Shown here one piece after another: positions 1-10,634 of a DNA stretch of 64,000 bases (the first letter of the stretch is position 1; every line of letters starts with the position of its first letter). The position numbers and the translations under genes were made by a program. The notes beneath the pieces were generated by a model. It made no database searches. It was not told the DNA's origin and worked only from the letters and a program-made list of their open reading frames with translations. Source of the DNA: Sphagnum magellanicum. Its lineage: Eukaryota; Streptophyta; Sphagnopsida; Sphagnales; Sphagnaceae. The stretch spans positions 9,222,041-9,286,040 of the forward strand of contig CM038917.1 in the NCBI GenBank assembly GCA_021904315.1. The letters are read 5' to 3'.

Positions 1-2765
1 TCAGGGAATGAAGGTCTGCGTGGCACAATCTCAGGGGTAACCACAAATGATGGGGGACCCTTGACCTCTCCAGGCAACTTCACCTCCTTCCCTTCCTCCT
101 CGAAATCATCATCACCATCTGCTGCTGCCTCAGTCTCTGCAGCAGCAGCATCAGGACGTGCCTGGATCTCAGCAAGTTTCCTCATGGCTTCGTACACCTC
201 CTGTGGCTTGTAGTAGATATGCTCCACACATCTTAGAGCTACTCTTGCAGCAGCTTTCATGTCTGATGATCGCTCTACATATCGTTGAACATTCTGGGCA
301 AGTACCATAAACAAAGGCTCATCTCGAAGACGTTCCACGTAGTCTTTCGTGTGTGGATCAATGCACTGCAAACTCTTGAAAAGCTCATCATCAACTCGTT
401 CAAGGAAAGCCACCACATTCCCCCATACATGAATGGGCCCATCATGATCTGCCCCTTTCTGCGTTTCATTTTCCATCTCCACATCTGAAGTCTCATCCAT
501 GATGATGTTGGGATACTGAGCCAGAATGTCAAGGATGATCATCACATTTTGAACACACTTTTTCCAAACTGGGATTGGCATGTGAGTGTTGAGGCTGGGA
601 TTAACATCAAACTGAGCAGACACAACATGCACCATCACCTCCAACTTCTGTGCAGGAGTCTTGGCCACTCGGGCCAGGTATGAGAGTTGCTCCACTTGCT
701 CTGCACGATCTGTCCCCTTCCGTCCACGGGCAGCAATGATCTCCTTCAGCTTCTTGTCAACCATGTCCCAGGAGATTTCACTGGGGTCACGTTTGAACTG
801 CTTGTCCATCATTGAGTCTTTCTTACTCCTCTTTGTCTCCCAACCTCCTTCTCCATCCTCCTCTCCTTCCTCTCCTTCCTCATCAGAGTCAGAGTAACCA
901 CCTGCAATGGTCACTGGCTCCTCATCACTGAAGTCTCCACCAGAATCCAGATCCTCATCATCATCATCCTCCCCTTCTTCATCCTCCTCAGACTCAGGGT
1001 TGGCCCTAAACTTCTCAATCTCAACCTCATATAACTTGTTGTTCTTCTTCAACTTTTGCTTCATATAATTCAGAGCCTTGGCATTGCTGCTGGACATTTT
1101 CTTCTTAGCCTCCTTGTTGGCCAAAGCCTCTGTAAGAAAGTCTTCCAGTGTCACCAAAGCCTTAATGTACAGCCGAGGGGCTGTGTCAGACTCAGTAACA
1201 CGGATCACCTTCTCAAGCTGCTTGTTGAGCCGATCAAAGCTCTCCTGCAGCTGCACCCAGTCATTGATCTTCATCTGATTCTTCATCTGCTCTGTGGTCG
1301 CCGCCATTTCCTCAAATCGCTTGTCCTTGGCAGACCGAACCACTCGTTGCTTCTCATCGGATTCATCACTGTCACTGAGGTTAGCTTGAGTTAAATACTT
1401 AGAGCCTGCTCCCCCTGCTCCTCCCTCTCCTCCAATGGGTGCTTCTTCCTCCACCTCAGAATGATCATCCTCATCACTCTCCGTGTCACTCTGAACTCCC
1501 AAGGCCCCACACCCATCTTAGAATCAGAATTGCCACAAGTACGAAATGCCATCACCACAATAAAGAAATGAAACACACCACATGGATGGCCATGTTTCCT
1601 AAAAGTGCCTAATTGTTGATAATCACCTCCTGATAACAACACTAAAACCAAAACCAAACTTGAACTGCAAAACCCAAGAGCATTAACTGCACACACTTAA
1701 ACATCACCAACTGTTCATTAAGGACAGCTCACAGGAACAGACGAAGGGATATTACAATGCTGCTTCGAAACCCAAGCCATGGTGTGCACCCATGACAGAG
1801 GTTGCACTGGTTGGCAATTTCATCAGCAAAGCCTTTATGCAGTCAAAACAGAATAGAAACTACCAAGACCTAGTATTAAAAATCCTGAAGAAGCAAGAGG
1901 TTTAGTGCATAAAACCAAACCAAGGACAATCACAATCATTTTCTGGGACAGATACAATCACCCTTTGTATAACATTGTACCCTCCTGAACCACAAAATCC
2001 GGCAATACATCTACCAGCAAAATTGACCCACCAAGAACCACAAGGATGCTCCATTACACCTCAGGACAAAGCTAAATCCATCAAAAAAATACTACAAATC
2101 TGAAAACAGGATACCTATGGTGGCAAACACAGGTACATTCTGTTTGTCCCCAAAGCTTCTGTAGCATCGACCACCTAGACATCAACACCAAAAATCTCTT
2201 CTCCCAGTCATACAACATCACTCCACCAAAAGGAGAAAACTCCACCAATAGCCGTCCTTCCTTGACTCAAACCTTCAGTAGTTAAGATTTTATTCATTCT
2301 GCAAACGCCTTAGAGAGAAAACAACAAGAGGGAAGGGAAGCCCCAACGTAGTCCCTCAAAAAAAGCCTCCACAAAATCCAAGCCAAAATCCTTAATACAC
2401 GGGCTTCTGAATCAGAAAATTCCAAACTACACAAGAAGTCGAAAACCAAAAATGACAGGAGCAACAACAACCGAATCACGACGAAAACTTACACCCGAAA
2501 CAAGATTCACACACCAAAAAAACCTAGTAAGGAAGGGAAAAAAAGGGGGGGAAAAGACAACAACAACAAAGAAGAATCGCCGACAAAGCTACAATGCCTT
2601 AACACTTCACAGAATCCAGAACAGAGATTGGTGACCAGAAAAAAAAACTCTTGCTCTCTTTTTCTAATTGAAACGGGGTAAGGGAAGGGAGGGGAAGGTA
2701 AAGAGGGAAACAGGGAGGGCAAAAAGAACATCACTAACCTGGTGCGTCCAGAAACGAGACTCCAT
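1..2765 (-). CDS. eIF3c: Eukaryotic translation initiation factor 3 subunit C (eIF3c), 5' part
   Basis: eIF3c is a core scaffold of the cytosolic eIF3 complex, which loads the 40S ribosome with initiator tRNA and mRNA. Exon 1 (2739-2765) encodes MESRFWTHQ and ends at a GTTAGT donor. Exon 2 starts at 1490 in phase 0 after a TTCAG acceptor with SDTESDEDD and stays open to base 1. About 505 residues are visible; plant eIF3c is about 900, so the C-terminal half lies outside the window. Visible landmarks are an acidic Asp/Glu/Ser N-terminus, [11 protein letters not shown], an [20 protein letters not shown] helix region, a second acidic block, then the conserved eIF3c N-terminal domain with [34 protein letters not shown] and [18 protein letters not shown]. 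These closely match Arabidopsis eIF3c from memory. The intervening 1.25-kb intron (1491-2738) shows no other gene. Identification is firm; only the right-hand leader is uncertain. Confidence 0.95.
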
Positions 2766-2962
2766 GACTGCCTGTGGAAAGATTGCACCGCCTCAAGCAG
2801 ACGTGCGGCCGCAACCGCAAGAAACGCGAACAAATGCACCAACAAAACCACAGCACTCGCGCGAAAGACAAGGAAGAAAGAAATCGAAGCGAAAATCGAA
2901 ACAGTGAAGAGGGCGGCGGGCATCATCATCATCTTCTTCTTCTTCTCCGTGAGGAGCTTCAA
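2766..2962 (-). promoter_or_regulatory. eIF3c leader with possible leader intron and upstream ATGs
   Basis: Immediately upstream of the eIF3c ATG the minus strand reads a pyrimidine-rich stretch ending TTTCCACAG, six bases before the start codon (exon would begin at 2771). This looks like a 3' splice site, so the leader is probably spliced. Further upstream lies a run of four ATG codons near 2925 in a GAAGAAG/ATG-rich tract. An ORF from these ATGs would overlap the main start in another frame if it were not spliced out. The block is more GC-rich than the DNA to its right, as expected for a leader or promoter. The start of transcription cannot be seen. Confidence 0.45.
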
Positions 2963-4346
2963 ACCCTAATTCCAGGTCCACAATCTCAGATCCTTATTTT
3001 TCACGTCCCCAAAACCAAATGCCCACGAAAAACCAAGTTACCAATTTCAAGTCCCCAAAGTAAGTAAGCAATTACTCCTGCCGCTGCCCCTGCCGCTGCC
3101 CCTAGCTGTCCCAAAATTTCCATTTGCTGACCGGTTTGTCTGGTGACCCTTAGTTGGGTTTATCGTTGGGACTCAGTGATTTTATTTTTTTCAACAAATT
3201 TTTCTCACTTCTTTGACAACCCAATTGGGCAATTTTTGGAATTAAAAACAATTTCTAGTGTAAATTCGACCGAATTTTCTGGAAAAAAATTGCCACATTT
3301 TCAAGATCACAAAATTGGAAAGAAAAACCCTGGTTGAGAAGGTTATTAGCAGAGAGTTTTTTCTTTTTGGGTAGCGAATTTTCAAATCTGGGCAGCCCCA
3401 AAAGGTCAAATGGAAATATTTTGTCATAAATTCCCTTTTTTAAAGAAAAAAATTGCCCGTTCAAAAAATTCAGCCTTGCCCAAATTCCTCATAGGCACCT
3501 CAATAGGCACAAGGCCCATCCCTTGCACACTCGATTCTGTAATGGTTTTCAATGTGAACTTTTGCATAATGTTCATGTAGATTTGCATAATGGTCTTGTA
3601 GATAATAGCTCTTAGACACCCGCAGATGTTAACCCCAAAAAAGACCCCTCCATTCCACCTTGTAAACGGGACCAAAAAGACGCAGAAAAGACCACAAGAA
3701 AACCATTAAGTTGTTCAATATGTCAGTCAGTTTCTTGCAATTGTAAAGAGCACTTGAGCTTCTTAGAAGGTTTAGGGTTCATGGTGGAATAATCTCTGCT
3801 GAGTGACAATTACACACTAGAAAACATGCCATTCATGGCATATTATGTATGGTAGATAAGCAAGCCATCACAACACACAGCAAGCCGACAAGGGTGCATT
3901 TTTATATAAACCAATTTCCCACACAATACCAATTCAAACTATGCATACAATTATCTAAAAAGTTACTTAAAAGACAAAAGGCTTATCAACGATTAATTGT
4001 ATAAACCGATTAACAAAACACCTTAATGATATGGATTATAATCATTTATATCCATCATTGTGCCTTGTTGCCCATGTAATGAATGACATCAATCGTGCCC
4101 AAATGAACATTGAGCTTTCATCTACCACGGAAATGAAAGAACACCAACGCTTTAATTTCTATTGACAAATTAGTACAATGACAATAATGTTATCCCTTAC
4201 ATCACCCTCAGTTTGGTCCCTCTATTTGCTGTCTCATGCCCAGTTTGGGTGTATCCACAAAAGCAACCCAACAGCAAACGAAAACACAAAACTCGGGGAT
4301 CAGTTCCCACTGTTGGGGCTTCACACAATTGAACAACGGGCGACCC
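2963..4346. other. Intergenic DNA, no gene seen
   Basis: The region is AT-rich with short ORFs only. Near 3080-3103 there is a two-copy repeat of the form CTGCCGCTGCCC. The rest (3.1-4.3 kb) shows no family I recognise. The left part probably holds the eIF3c promoter. Confidence 0.5.
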
Positions 4347-4490
4347 AGGTTAGGATCTATGGTTCGAAGGTTCAGGTTTTGAAGTTTAGGGTTGAGGATT
4401 TCAAGTTTACTTGAAGTTTGGGGTTCAGTTATAGGGTCCAGGGTTCAGGTTTTAAGGTTTAGGGTTTAGTTTTTAAGTTTAGGGTTTAGG
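4347..4490 (+). repeat. Degenerate interstitial telomere-like repeat
   Basis: About 145 bp are built from imperfect copies of the plant telomere unit TTTAGGG and variants such as GGTTCAGG, AAGTTTAGGGTTGAGG and GGTTCAGTTATAGGG. The copies become more regular toward the right end, where GGTTTAGGGTTTAG is nearly perfect. It lies in intergenic DNA downstream of the 274-aa minus-strand gene. It may be an old interstitial telomeric insertion or a simple repeat that drifted. Plant promoters also carry short telo-boxes, but this block is longer than those. Confidence 0.7.
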
Positions 4491-4995
4491 GAGCAGACTT
4501 GGGGGACCTTGAACTAGCTCTTTATGCTGATCCATACCACTTCAGGTTTCCAACAAGATGCACACAAGGTCCAGAGTGCAAGTTGAGTGGGAGATTGGTG
4601 GTTTCAAGAAGCATAAGTGGAGACTGTCTCATGAAGAGATTTGATTCAACAAAACCAAATAACCCTCATAAGAATTGACAAACCTCCATACTCACGATTA
4701 AGAATGCCAAAACAAGGTTTCAAAGTTTTCCTTGAAGTCAAAGGAAGACTTCTAGATAAAGGACTTTCTAAACCAGGAAGAAGGAACAACACAGTAGAGA
4801 AGAACTAAAACACAGAAACTAATAAAACAAGCAGTATGAACAAGAAGTGATTCAACAAAACCGAAGTACAGCCATTTGTTGAGAGCCGTAGCTCTACTAA
4901 CTTGCTGCACAGAAGAAGCATAGACTTCACATTTGAAGTGATCAGTGATCACACTCCACACACAAACAAACCATGGCTAGAATGGAGAGTTCTAG

Positions 4996-5820
4996 CTATA
5001 GTTTGAGAAGTGACTTCACTTGTGCTTTGAACTCCTCATCAGTTATCACACCTAGATCCCTAGCAGCCTTGAGATTGCTTATTTTTACCTTGTTCTTCTT
5101 CTCATTGCTGATCTCTAGCTTGGCAGCTACCAGAGCATCTCGCTTTTCAGAGCTTGTTTGGAATTGATGGGCCAGCGCCACAATGCTCCTCGATTGTTGC
5201 TGCAATAGCTCTGCCATCGTCATCGCCTTATCAGTTGGAGTAGAAGTGGAGCTTGGCCCCGAAGTAGAACTAGGAGCTGATTTAGGTCCATCTGCCCCAA
5301 TAGAACTAGAAGTGGGATATGAAATGAGTGCATGAGTTGTACCATCAATGAAACTTTGCCGTCTTTTCAATGCATTCCTCGTGGTGGCATGTCCATCTGT
5401 TGCTGTCTTCAATTGTGCCAGCGCCTCATCATTTTGCAGTACTTTCTTGTCAGAGCCCTCCTCATTTGATGTACCTGTTGTCTTTAGTTCCTTTAAAGTC
5501 TCGCGCAGCCGATCTTTCAATGTGTCCTCTGCAAACTGTGAGTCTGGGTATGCCTCTAGGTAGGCAGTGTAAACTGACTTCCACACAGCTTTAGGAATTA
5601 GTTGGGTGACTTGTTTCCTGTCACGACTGTAGATTGCAAAATGGTGGTTGTAGGCAGTAGCCATGGTGTTCAAGTGCCAAGACTCAATAAGTGCTCGTTG
5701 CCTTTGGTCTCTCCGTGGTACTTTCACCTTATGCTTGATAGGCAAATTGTCACCATCATGATGATCTGGAGCTGTGATCGCTTGCAGTACTACATCAGGT
5801 TCTATATGCGGCTCCGCCAT
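4996..5820 (-). CDS. Uncharacterised protein with SANT-like middle and SHOCT-like C-terminus
   Basis: A single open exon of 274 residues that I cannot assign to a named gene. After an acidic, basic-patched N-terminus (KVKVPRRDQRQR, about residues 31-42) there is a helical block at about 43-112. Its second half (KAVWKSVYTAYLEA, then DTLKDRLRETLKEL) resembles the W-spaced helices of plant Myb/SANT-like DNA-binding domains. Residues about 165-200 are Ser/Thr/Pro-rich. The last 28 residues, with LGVITDEEFKAQ, resemble a SHOCT domain, a short C-terminal oligomerisation helix pair. The ATG is preceded by a good splice acceptor (TTTTCACCCAG then GTT), and the only possible upstream in-frame extension meets a stop, so this ATG is the likely start. 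It could be a host gene or one derived from a transposon-associated SANT protein; the function is unknown. Confidence 0.6.
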   Translation of the reverse strand: MAEPHIEPDVVLQAITAPDHHDGDNLPIKHKVKVPRRDQRQRALIESWHLNTMATAYNHHFAIYSRDRKQVTQLIPKAVWKSVYTAYLEAYPDSQFAEDTLKDRLRETLKELKTTGTSNEEGSDKKVLQNDEALAQLKTATDGHATTRNALKRRQSFIDGTTHALISYPTSSSIGADGPKSAPSSTSGPSSTSTPTDKAMTMAELLQQQSRSIVALAHQFQTSSEKRDALVAAKLEISNEKKNKVKISNLKAARDLGVITDEEFKAQVKSLLKL

Positions 5821-6349
5821 AACCTGGGTGAAAATGAAGACACACTCAGAATTTCAGGGCACACCATAACAGTTCAAACTCTTCTTCTATTCACCCCACA
5901 AATAACTATGGTCCCTGAAAGTCTCTCTTCATCCAAGGCTCTATCTCACCTACACTTTGGCTGAATTATTGAGATTCCACCCTGCTGAGCAAGGATATCA
6001 GTACCACTTAAATGCGGACGCAATACCTCTCACCAACACACTCCCACAATCAGGAAGCTAAAAATCTTACACTAACTATAGCCAGGATAGACACAAACAT
6101 TGCATGAATAAGCAACAATCTCAAGGTCTTGAACAATGTACTACAAATCTTCTCTATGACCAGTTAGGTTGAATTTTCAAACTAGTTACTCTGGACCTCA
6201 TATAATTTTTTGCTTGAACTCTGATCTGCATTTCATGTGCTTGTGGCAAGGCTGACTTAGTTAATTTTTAACAATCCCTTGACATCAGACCTGCGTAAAT
6301 GATTCTGGCATCACAAATACAGATTGCTGAGAGGGAAGAGAAGACTTAC

Positions 6350-6464
6350 CACAGGTGGCTTTAGTGAAGGGATCAGCTCTCAAACAACTTTTGCTGGTCT
6401 CTAAGTACGCCTTCACCAATGCATCCCCCACCGTTGAGCCTCTCTGCGTCCTGCGCTTGTTGCA
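6350..6464 (-). other. Candidate leader exon upstream of the 274-aa ORF
   Basis: About 115 bases lie between a CAG/TTTTAG acceptor and a strong GTAAGT donor on the minus strand. One frame is open across it and reads like protein (includes VGDALVKAYLETSK and RADPFTKATC), with spacing reminiscent of the helices of plant SANT-like proteins. Joining it to the acceptor at 5825 does not give an open frame into the 274-aa ORF, so I call it a probable untranslated exon or a relic of an older coding exon. Confidence 0.35.
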
Positions 6465-6917
6465 CTAAAACTGCATCCACAACATACAAGCAAAATTAGT
6501 GTCCTTTCCATGAGTAATGTGATTCACAGCACGGCAATAATTTATAAATCAGCAACAACATGTATTGGTTAGGCATCACAACTTGCAAAACTGCTGTAAC
6601 ATAATTAAAGACACCATTTGTGCAAAGGACTTGTTTTATTTATATGTTGCCAAAAAAACCATAGAGATGGACAATTTCATTGACACAGAAAAGAGCCCCT
6701 CCCCCTTTCCCACCCCCACTTCAAAGTGAAGAAATGGGTCACAAAACACCATGAAACGGCATCTGAAGTTGCAGATAACACTCCAGTGTAATACCCTTTT
6801 TAAGGCAACCATTGTCTCAGTTCCAATGAAACCAAGACTAACATGACAAAAATGAGTGCAGTCCTAACCTTACAATATAAATGTCAGTCACAAAGTATCA
6901 AACAACTACCTGCAATA

Positions 6918-6970
6918 ACTCCCCACTGACTTCATCAGCTCCCAATAGTGGGCATAGATAAGTATATATA
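6918..6970 (-). repeat. Short sequence related to the 48.8-kb hairpin
   Basis: The minus strand contains GGGAGCTGATGAAGTCAG followed by TGGGGAGT. The same core, ATGAAGTCAGTGGG, forms both arms of the perfect inverted repeat at 48786-48865, and similarity extends about 55 bp to an ATAAGT-type flank. On the minus strand this stretch ends TTATTGCAG|GTAGTT, which could be an exon end. It lies in the putative leader of the 274-aa gene. Confidence 0.5.
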
Positions 6971-9460
6971 ATCTGCTCAAAAATTCAAGCAAACAAGTAC
7001 ACAAAAAATCTGCATCTCAAATTCCATCAGATTTCCAGAAACAAAGGGAACACTTTGTTATCTATGTATTGACATAGTTAGTACAAAAAACAACAGTACC
7101 CTGATTCAAGCTGCAAAAAACTTGCACACCCATCATGTGGATGATAGAAGTTAGCAATGTCCTGAAAAGAAATCATGATATGTCTGGCATTGCACTTACA
7201 TGGAAAGGAAAAAGGGAGAGGGTGGAAGAGAATCACTCAGCAGGAATTCAATTCATAAGGTTCTGATTTAAAGTCATCCTAGCACCACTAGGCCTGCAAA
7301 AAATTCCTTAACAGTGATCCTCAAACTGCCTAGAAAGTCAATTCCATCTGCTGATGATAGTTTGGTTTGGTAACAGAATGAATCAGACAAATGACTTGTT
7401 CCTCCACCAACAATCGTGATCACACAGGGAGTCATGCAGTAGCTCAGAGAACTTTTTCCACTGATCAAAAGAAAGAGTATTTGGGTAGATTAATGCAGTA
7501 TAGGCGCAAAGGATCATATTCTGCAGAATCCTCCAAATTCTGTCCATGTAAGCCACTCATTGAGGTTTGGAAGATAGACAAAAACATATAGTTGTGAGGT
7601 AAAGTTTGAATAACTTAGGTTCATGCCTCTTTTTGTGCCCCATGATTATTGAGACCTGATGAATCTACATATGTTGTAGCAAGCACGGAACAAAAGGAAC
7701 CCAAAACTTGGAAATTTGTGCAACCAAAAACTTGCATTCAGTTAATGAGCCACCAGATTCAAAATTCTGAAATGACGCAAACTGATAGCATCAGATAGGG
7801 CATAAGGAACAAGTGGGACATACACAAAGCAAGCAAATTCTCCAGCTGATCTGGAACAGGTGAAAGAATGCCTACTGCTGCAACTTCCACTCCCCACGTA
7901 TGCACATGAACTGTCTGTCTCTCTTTGTGCCTCCTTCCTGGCCCTGCCAGCCCAGGGAACAAGTATCAAGGAAATAAGAAAATAAGCCCTAGAAACCTTG
8001 GTAATCCCAAGGCTGCCCTCTCAGCCAAGAACTTGTCCCTTGGCAAAACCAAGCATCAGTTGATAAAGCAACTCAATCTGGTATAAACTATTAATAAACA
8101 TGATTGGTGTGGGTTCTTAATGGAAATAAGGGCAAGTTGTGCTACCTCAACCCAGCACATAATACCAGGTTGGCCATGTGCATATCCATTTGTTCAACCA
8201 CAATTTAAACATTGCCAGCCAACACTAGAGTAGTTGATGAAAAGATAAGCTCAAATTATCAAAGCCCCCATCATCTTCCCTTGCTAGAATGTTGGTGTTA
8301 GGATTGATCATTGCTACTCACTCACTGCATGCGATACTTACAAGGAGGGAAGTACTGCAGAAACCACTCTACCATATATATTACCAAATGGTCATCCTGA
8401 TATACTTTGAAAAAAGCATCTGCCAAGCAATGTACTAATGAGCTTGACAATAGGTACATGCTAATCTGAAGCCATGGTCAGCATAAGCCACAGATTGACA
8501 CAAAACCACTTTATACAGCAAAGTGAAACAAAACCTCTTCGTTGAATGCAACCAAAGGAAAACAGGTTTGGTGAGATTATCAAACTCCTAAAAATGGATC
8601 ATTCAAGAGCATTCATAGTTCCTACAACTCCAGACTATGAGGTCAATTTTCTTTGAGACTTTTATACTCAACCCCACAAATGATCATCATTCAGGGAATA
8701 GCCAACCTGCTTACAATTTGTGTGTTTGCGTGTGTGTCCATCTTCTACAATACCCTATACAAGGTCATGATTCTTTTCATGTGAAAAACACCAGAAACCT
8801 ACACTGGGAGTGGCAGTCAGTCAATGAGTCACACAACTTGTTTGTTCAAGGTCCTCAAACAAGCAGGCTGGCTCATCAGCAGAATGGCTCTACCCCTTAT
8901 GGCAAAGTTCAAACCAACAACAGCTAAAATAGGAAACAGTTCCATGAAGGTCTCCAAAACTCGGAACAAAATAGTTCACGTTAACACCTGGTGAACATTC
9001 GTCAAAATGTGTAAAGTGTAAACCCTAATACAACATCATGCTTGATGTGAAAAAGGCCATAAAACCCTACTACTGGGAGTGGGGCAGTCGTCACAGAACT
9101 TGTTTGTCCTCCTCAAAACAAACAAGCGACTCAGCGCATACTTGCTCCTCTGGTTTCTTACGGACTTAAGAGCTGAAAAATCAATGTCCTCTATGAACCC
9201 CAGCTATTTATCACCTCCGAACTTCTTCAGAATAATGGCACAAAAAAGAGACAAATGCTCATTACTGAGCTGTGCTCCTCCTCCTCCTCCTCCTTCTTCA
9301 GGTGGTCTTTCACCTCTCGCAAATGCTGTGACCATGTGAAAACTAGCTCTCCTCTTGTACCCTTACTGCTACCAAACATTTCCGGAGTCCAACAAAAAGA
9401 CACCAAACCAAACCAAATAAACAAAAACACAGAGAAAAGTTAGAGTACTATTTACCTTAC

Positions 9461-9600
9461 TTTGGCGGGTCGAAATCCTTTGCGACGACGGTGGGAAGCA
9501 AGCTCCACTCAGCTCTCTCTGGGTCTCTCTCGCTCTCTCTCTCCCTCTCGCGCGCTCTCTGCTCTTTGGCTCGCGCGCTGCCCAGAAGGGCCTTCAAAGC
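9461..9600 (-). promoter_or_regulatory. Candidate first leader exon and promoter-proximal GA/CT tract
   Basis: This stretch is GC-rich and dominated by CT runs on the plus strand (GA on the minus), unlike the AT-rich DNA around it. On the minus strand it ends at CCAAA|GTAAGG, a good donor. Such purine or pyrimidine-rich leaders are seen at other genes in this window. It is the best candidate transcription start for the minus-strand gene whose CDS begins at 5820, but the link is inferred. Confidence 0.4.
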
Positions 9601-9881
9601 TCTCTCCTCAACGAGGGACAAGCAAGCTCCCGTGCTTTTGCCTTTTTGTCCTTAAGGGCTCAGGACCTTATTAAGGTCCTATGTATAGGGGTAAAGCCCC
9701 CGAGGAGGGGTGACCGAGTTTGGCCTTGCATTGGGTCTGGCCCATGCATTTTTTTAAGGAATGGTCCCCAAACTATGGGCCTTTTCAGCATCCCTACCCA
9801 CAGGCGTAAAATGGCCAGTAATTTCATGTTTTGCACTGGAGTATAACAGGAAGACCACGCATCCATGCCCTTATTTATTTA

Positions 9882-10631
9882 GAGCATCTCCAGCGGTGTT
9901 CAGTATGTGACCCTGCAAAAAAAATATTTTTCACATCCAAGTTTAGTTCTTTGCTTTTTTGCAACCCCGCCCATAAAACTGAAACTGGGGACAGCGAAAT
10001 GGTGGAGGACTACTAATGGCAAACCAACTGGACGAATCATTATGATCGGCCGATCAGAAACACTCACCAGGAGTCAGATCATATTTATTACCTACACTCT
10101 TTTCTGCAGGTGCACAGCATCGCTACACCTTTTAACCAGCCACCGCAAATTGTTGTGCAATTATATTAGAGTTATCCCTAAAGTAAGGAAAACACAGCAC
10201 CAGAACCCTCAGTTTGGTCATACACAAGGTGAGATTCAAAAAAGAACCTGCAAAAAAAAGTACATTAGCATTCAAGGGGGGCGGGCCTGAAATTCAGAAA
10301 AACCATCAATTTTTGTGCTAAACTGAGTTTCGTCCTGTCTTTCGTTTTTCCTGAGCGCATCCAATGCTCCTCCTACCTGTACTTCAAACCTTGTGCACTA
10401 AATGCTGAATTTCAGCATTTCATACTGAGATTTTTAAAAAATTCCTTACTTTGCGGATACCACTGAAAGTGGAGATCGGGAGTGAAAGGAGGCCTAAAGA
10501 CACCACCATGAAGTCACGGTTACTTTACAGGTAACTCTGTTAGGCTAAACTTGAGCCAAACCGCCATGTTTTGACTTTTTTTCATCCAATTTTACTCCGT
10601 AGGATCACACACTAAACACCAGGAGATGCTC
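9882..10631. mobile_element. PIF/Harbinger-type MITE, 750 bp
   Basis: The element starts GAGCATCTCCAGCGGTGTT and its right end, read in reverse complement, starts GAGCATCTCCTGGTGTTT. The terminal inverted repeats match over about 35 bp with a few differences and a small indel. It is flanked on both sides by TTA (9879-9881 and 10632-10634), the 3-bp target duplication typical of PIF/Harbinger elements. No transposase is encoded; a 127-aa ORF inside (9907-10290) has no recognisable domain. It is a non-autonomous element mobilised by a transposase elsewhere. The divergence between its ends suggests it is not recent. Confidence 0.85.
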
Positions 10632-10634
10632 TTA

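Larger units (their letters stand above)
5821..9460 (-). other. Probable leader introns of the 274-aa gene; otherwise no gene
   Basis: The 3.6 kb upstream of the 274-aa ORF has no ORF that looks coding on either strand. It carries plausible minus-strand splice signals: an acceptor at 5824-5825 just before the ATG, a GTAAGT donor at 6349, acceptors at about 6465-6472, and a GTAAGG donor at 9460. This suggests one or more introns in the 5' leader. Alternatively it is ordinary intergenic DNA with chance signals. RNA evidence would decide. Confidence 0.4.

Noticed and set aside
2507-2962. 151-codon minus-strand ORF overlapping eIF3c exon 1
   Set aside because: It overlaps the start of eIF3c in another frame and is crossed by its splice sites. 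Its product is a hydrophobic, low-complexity string.
9907-10290. 127-codon ORF inside the MITE
   Set aside because: No transposase motif. The element is non-autonomous by structure.
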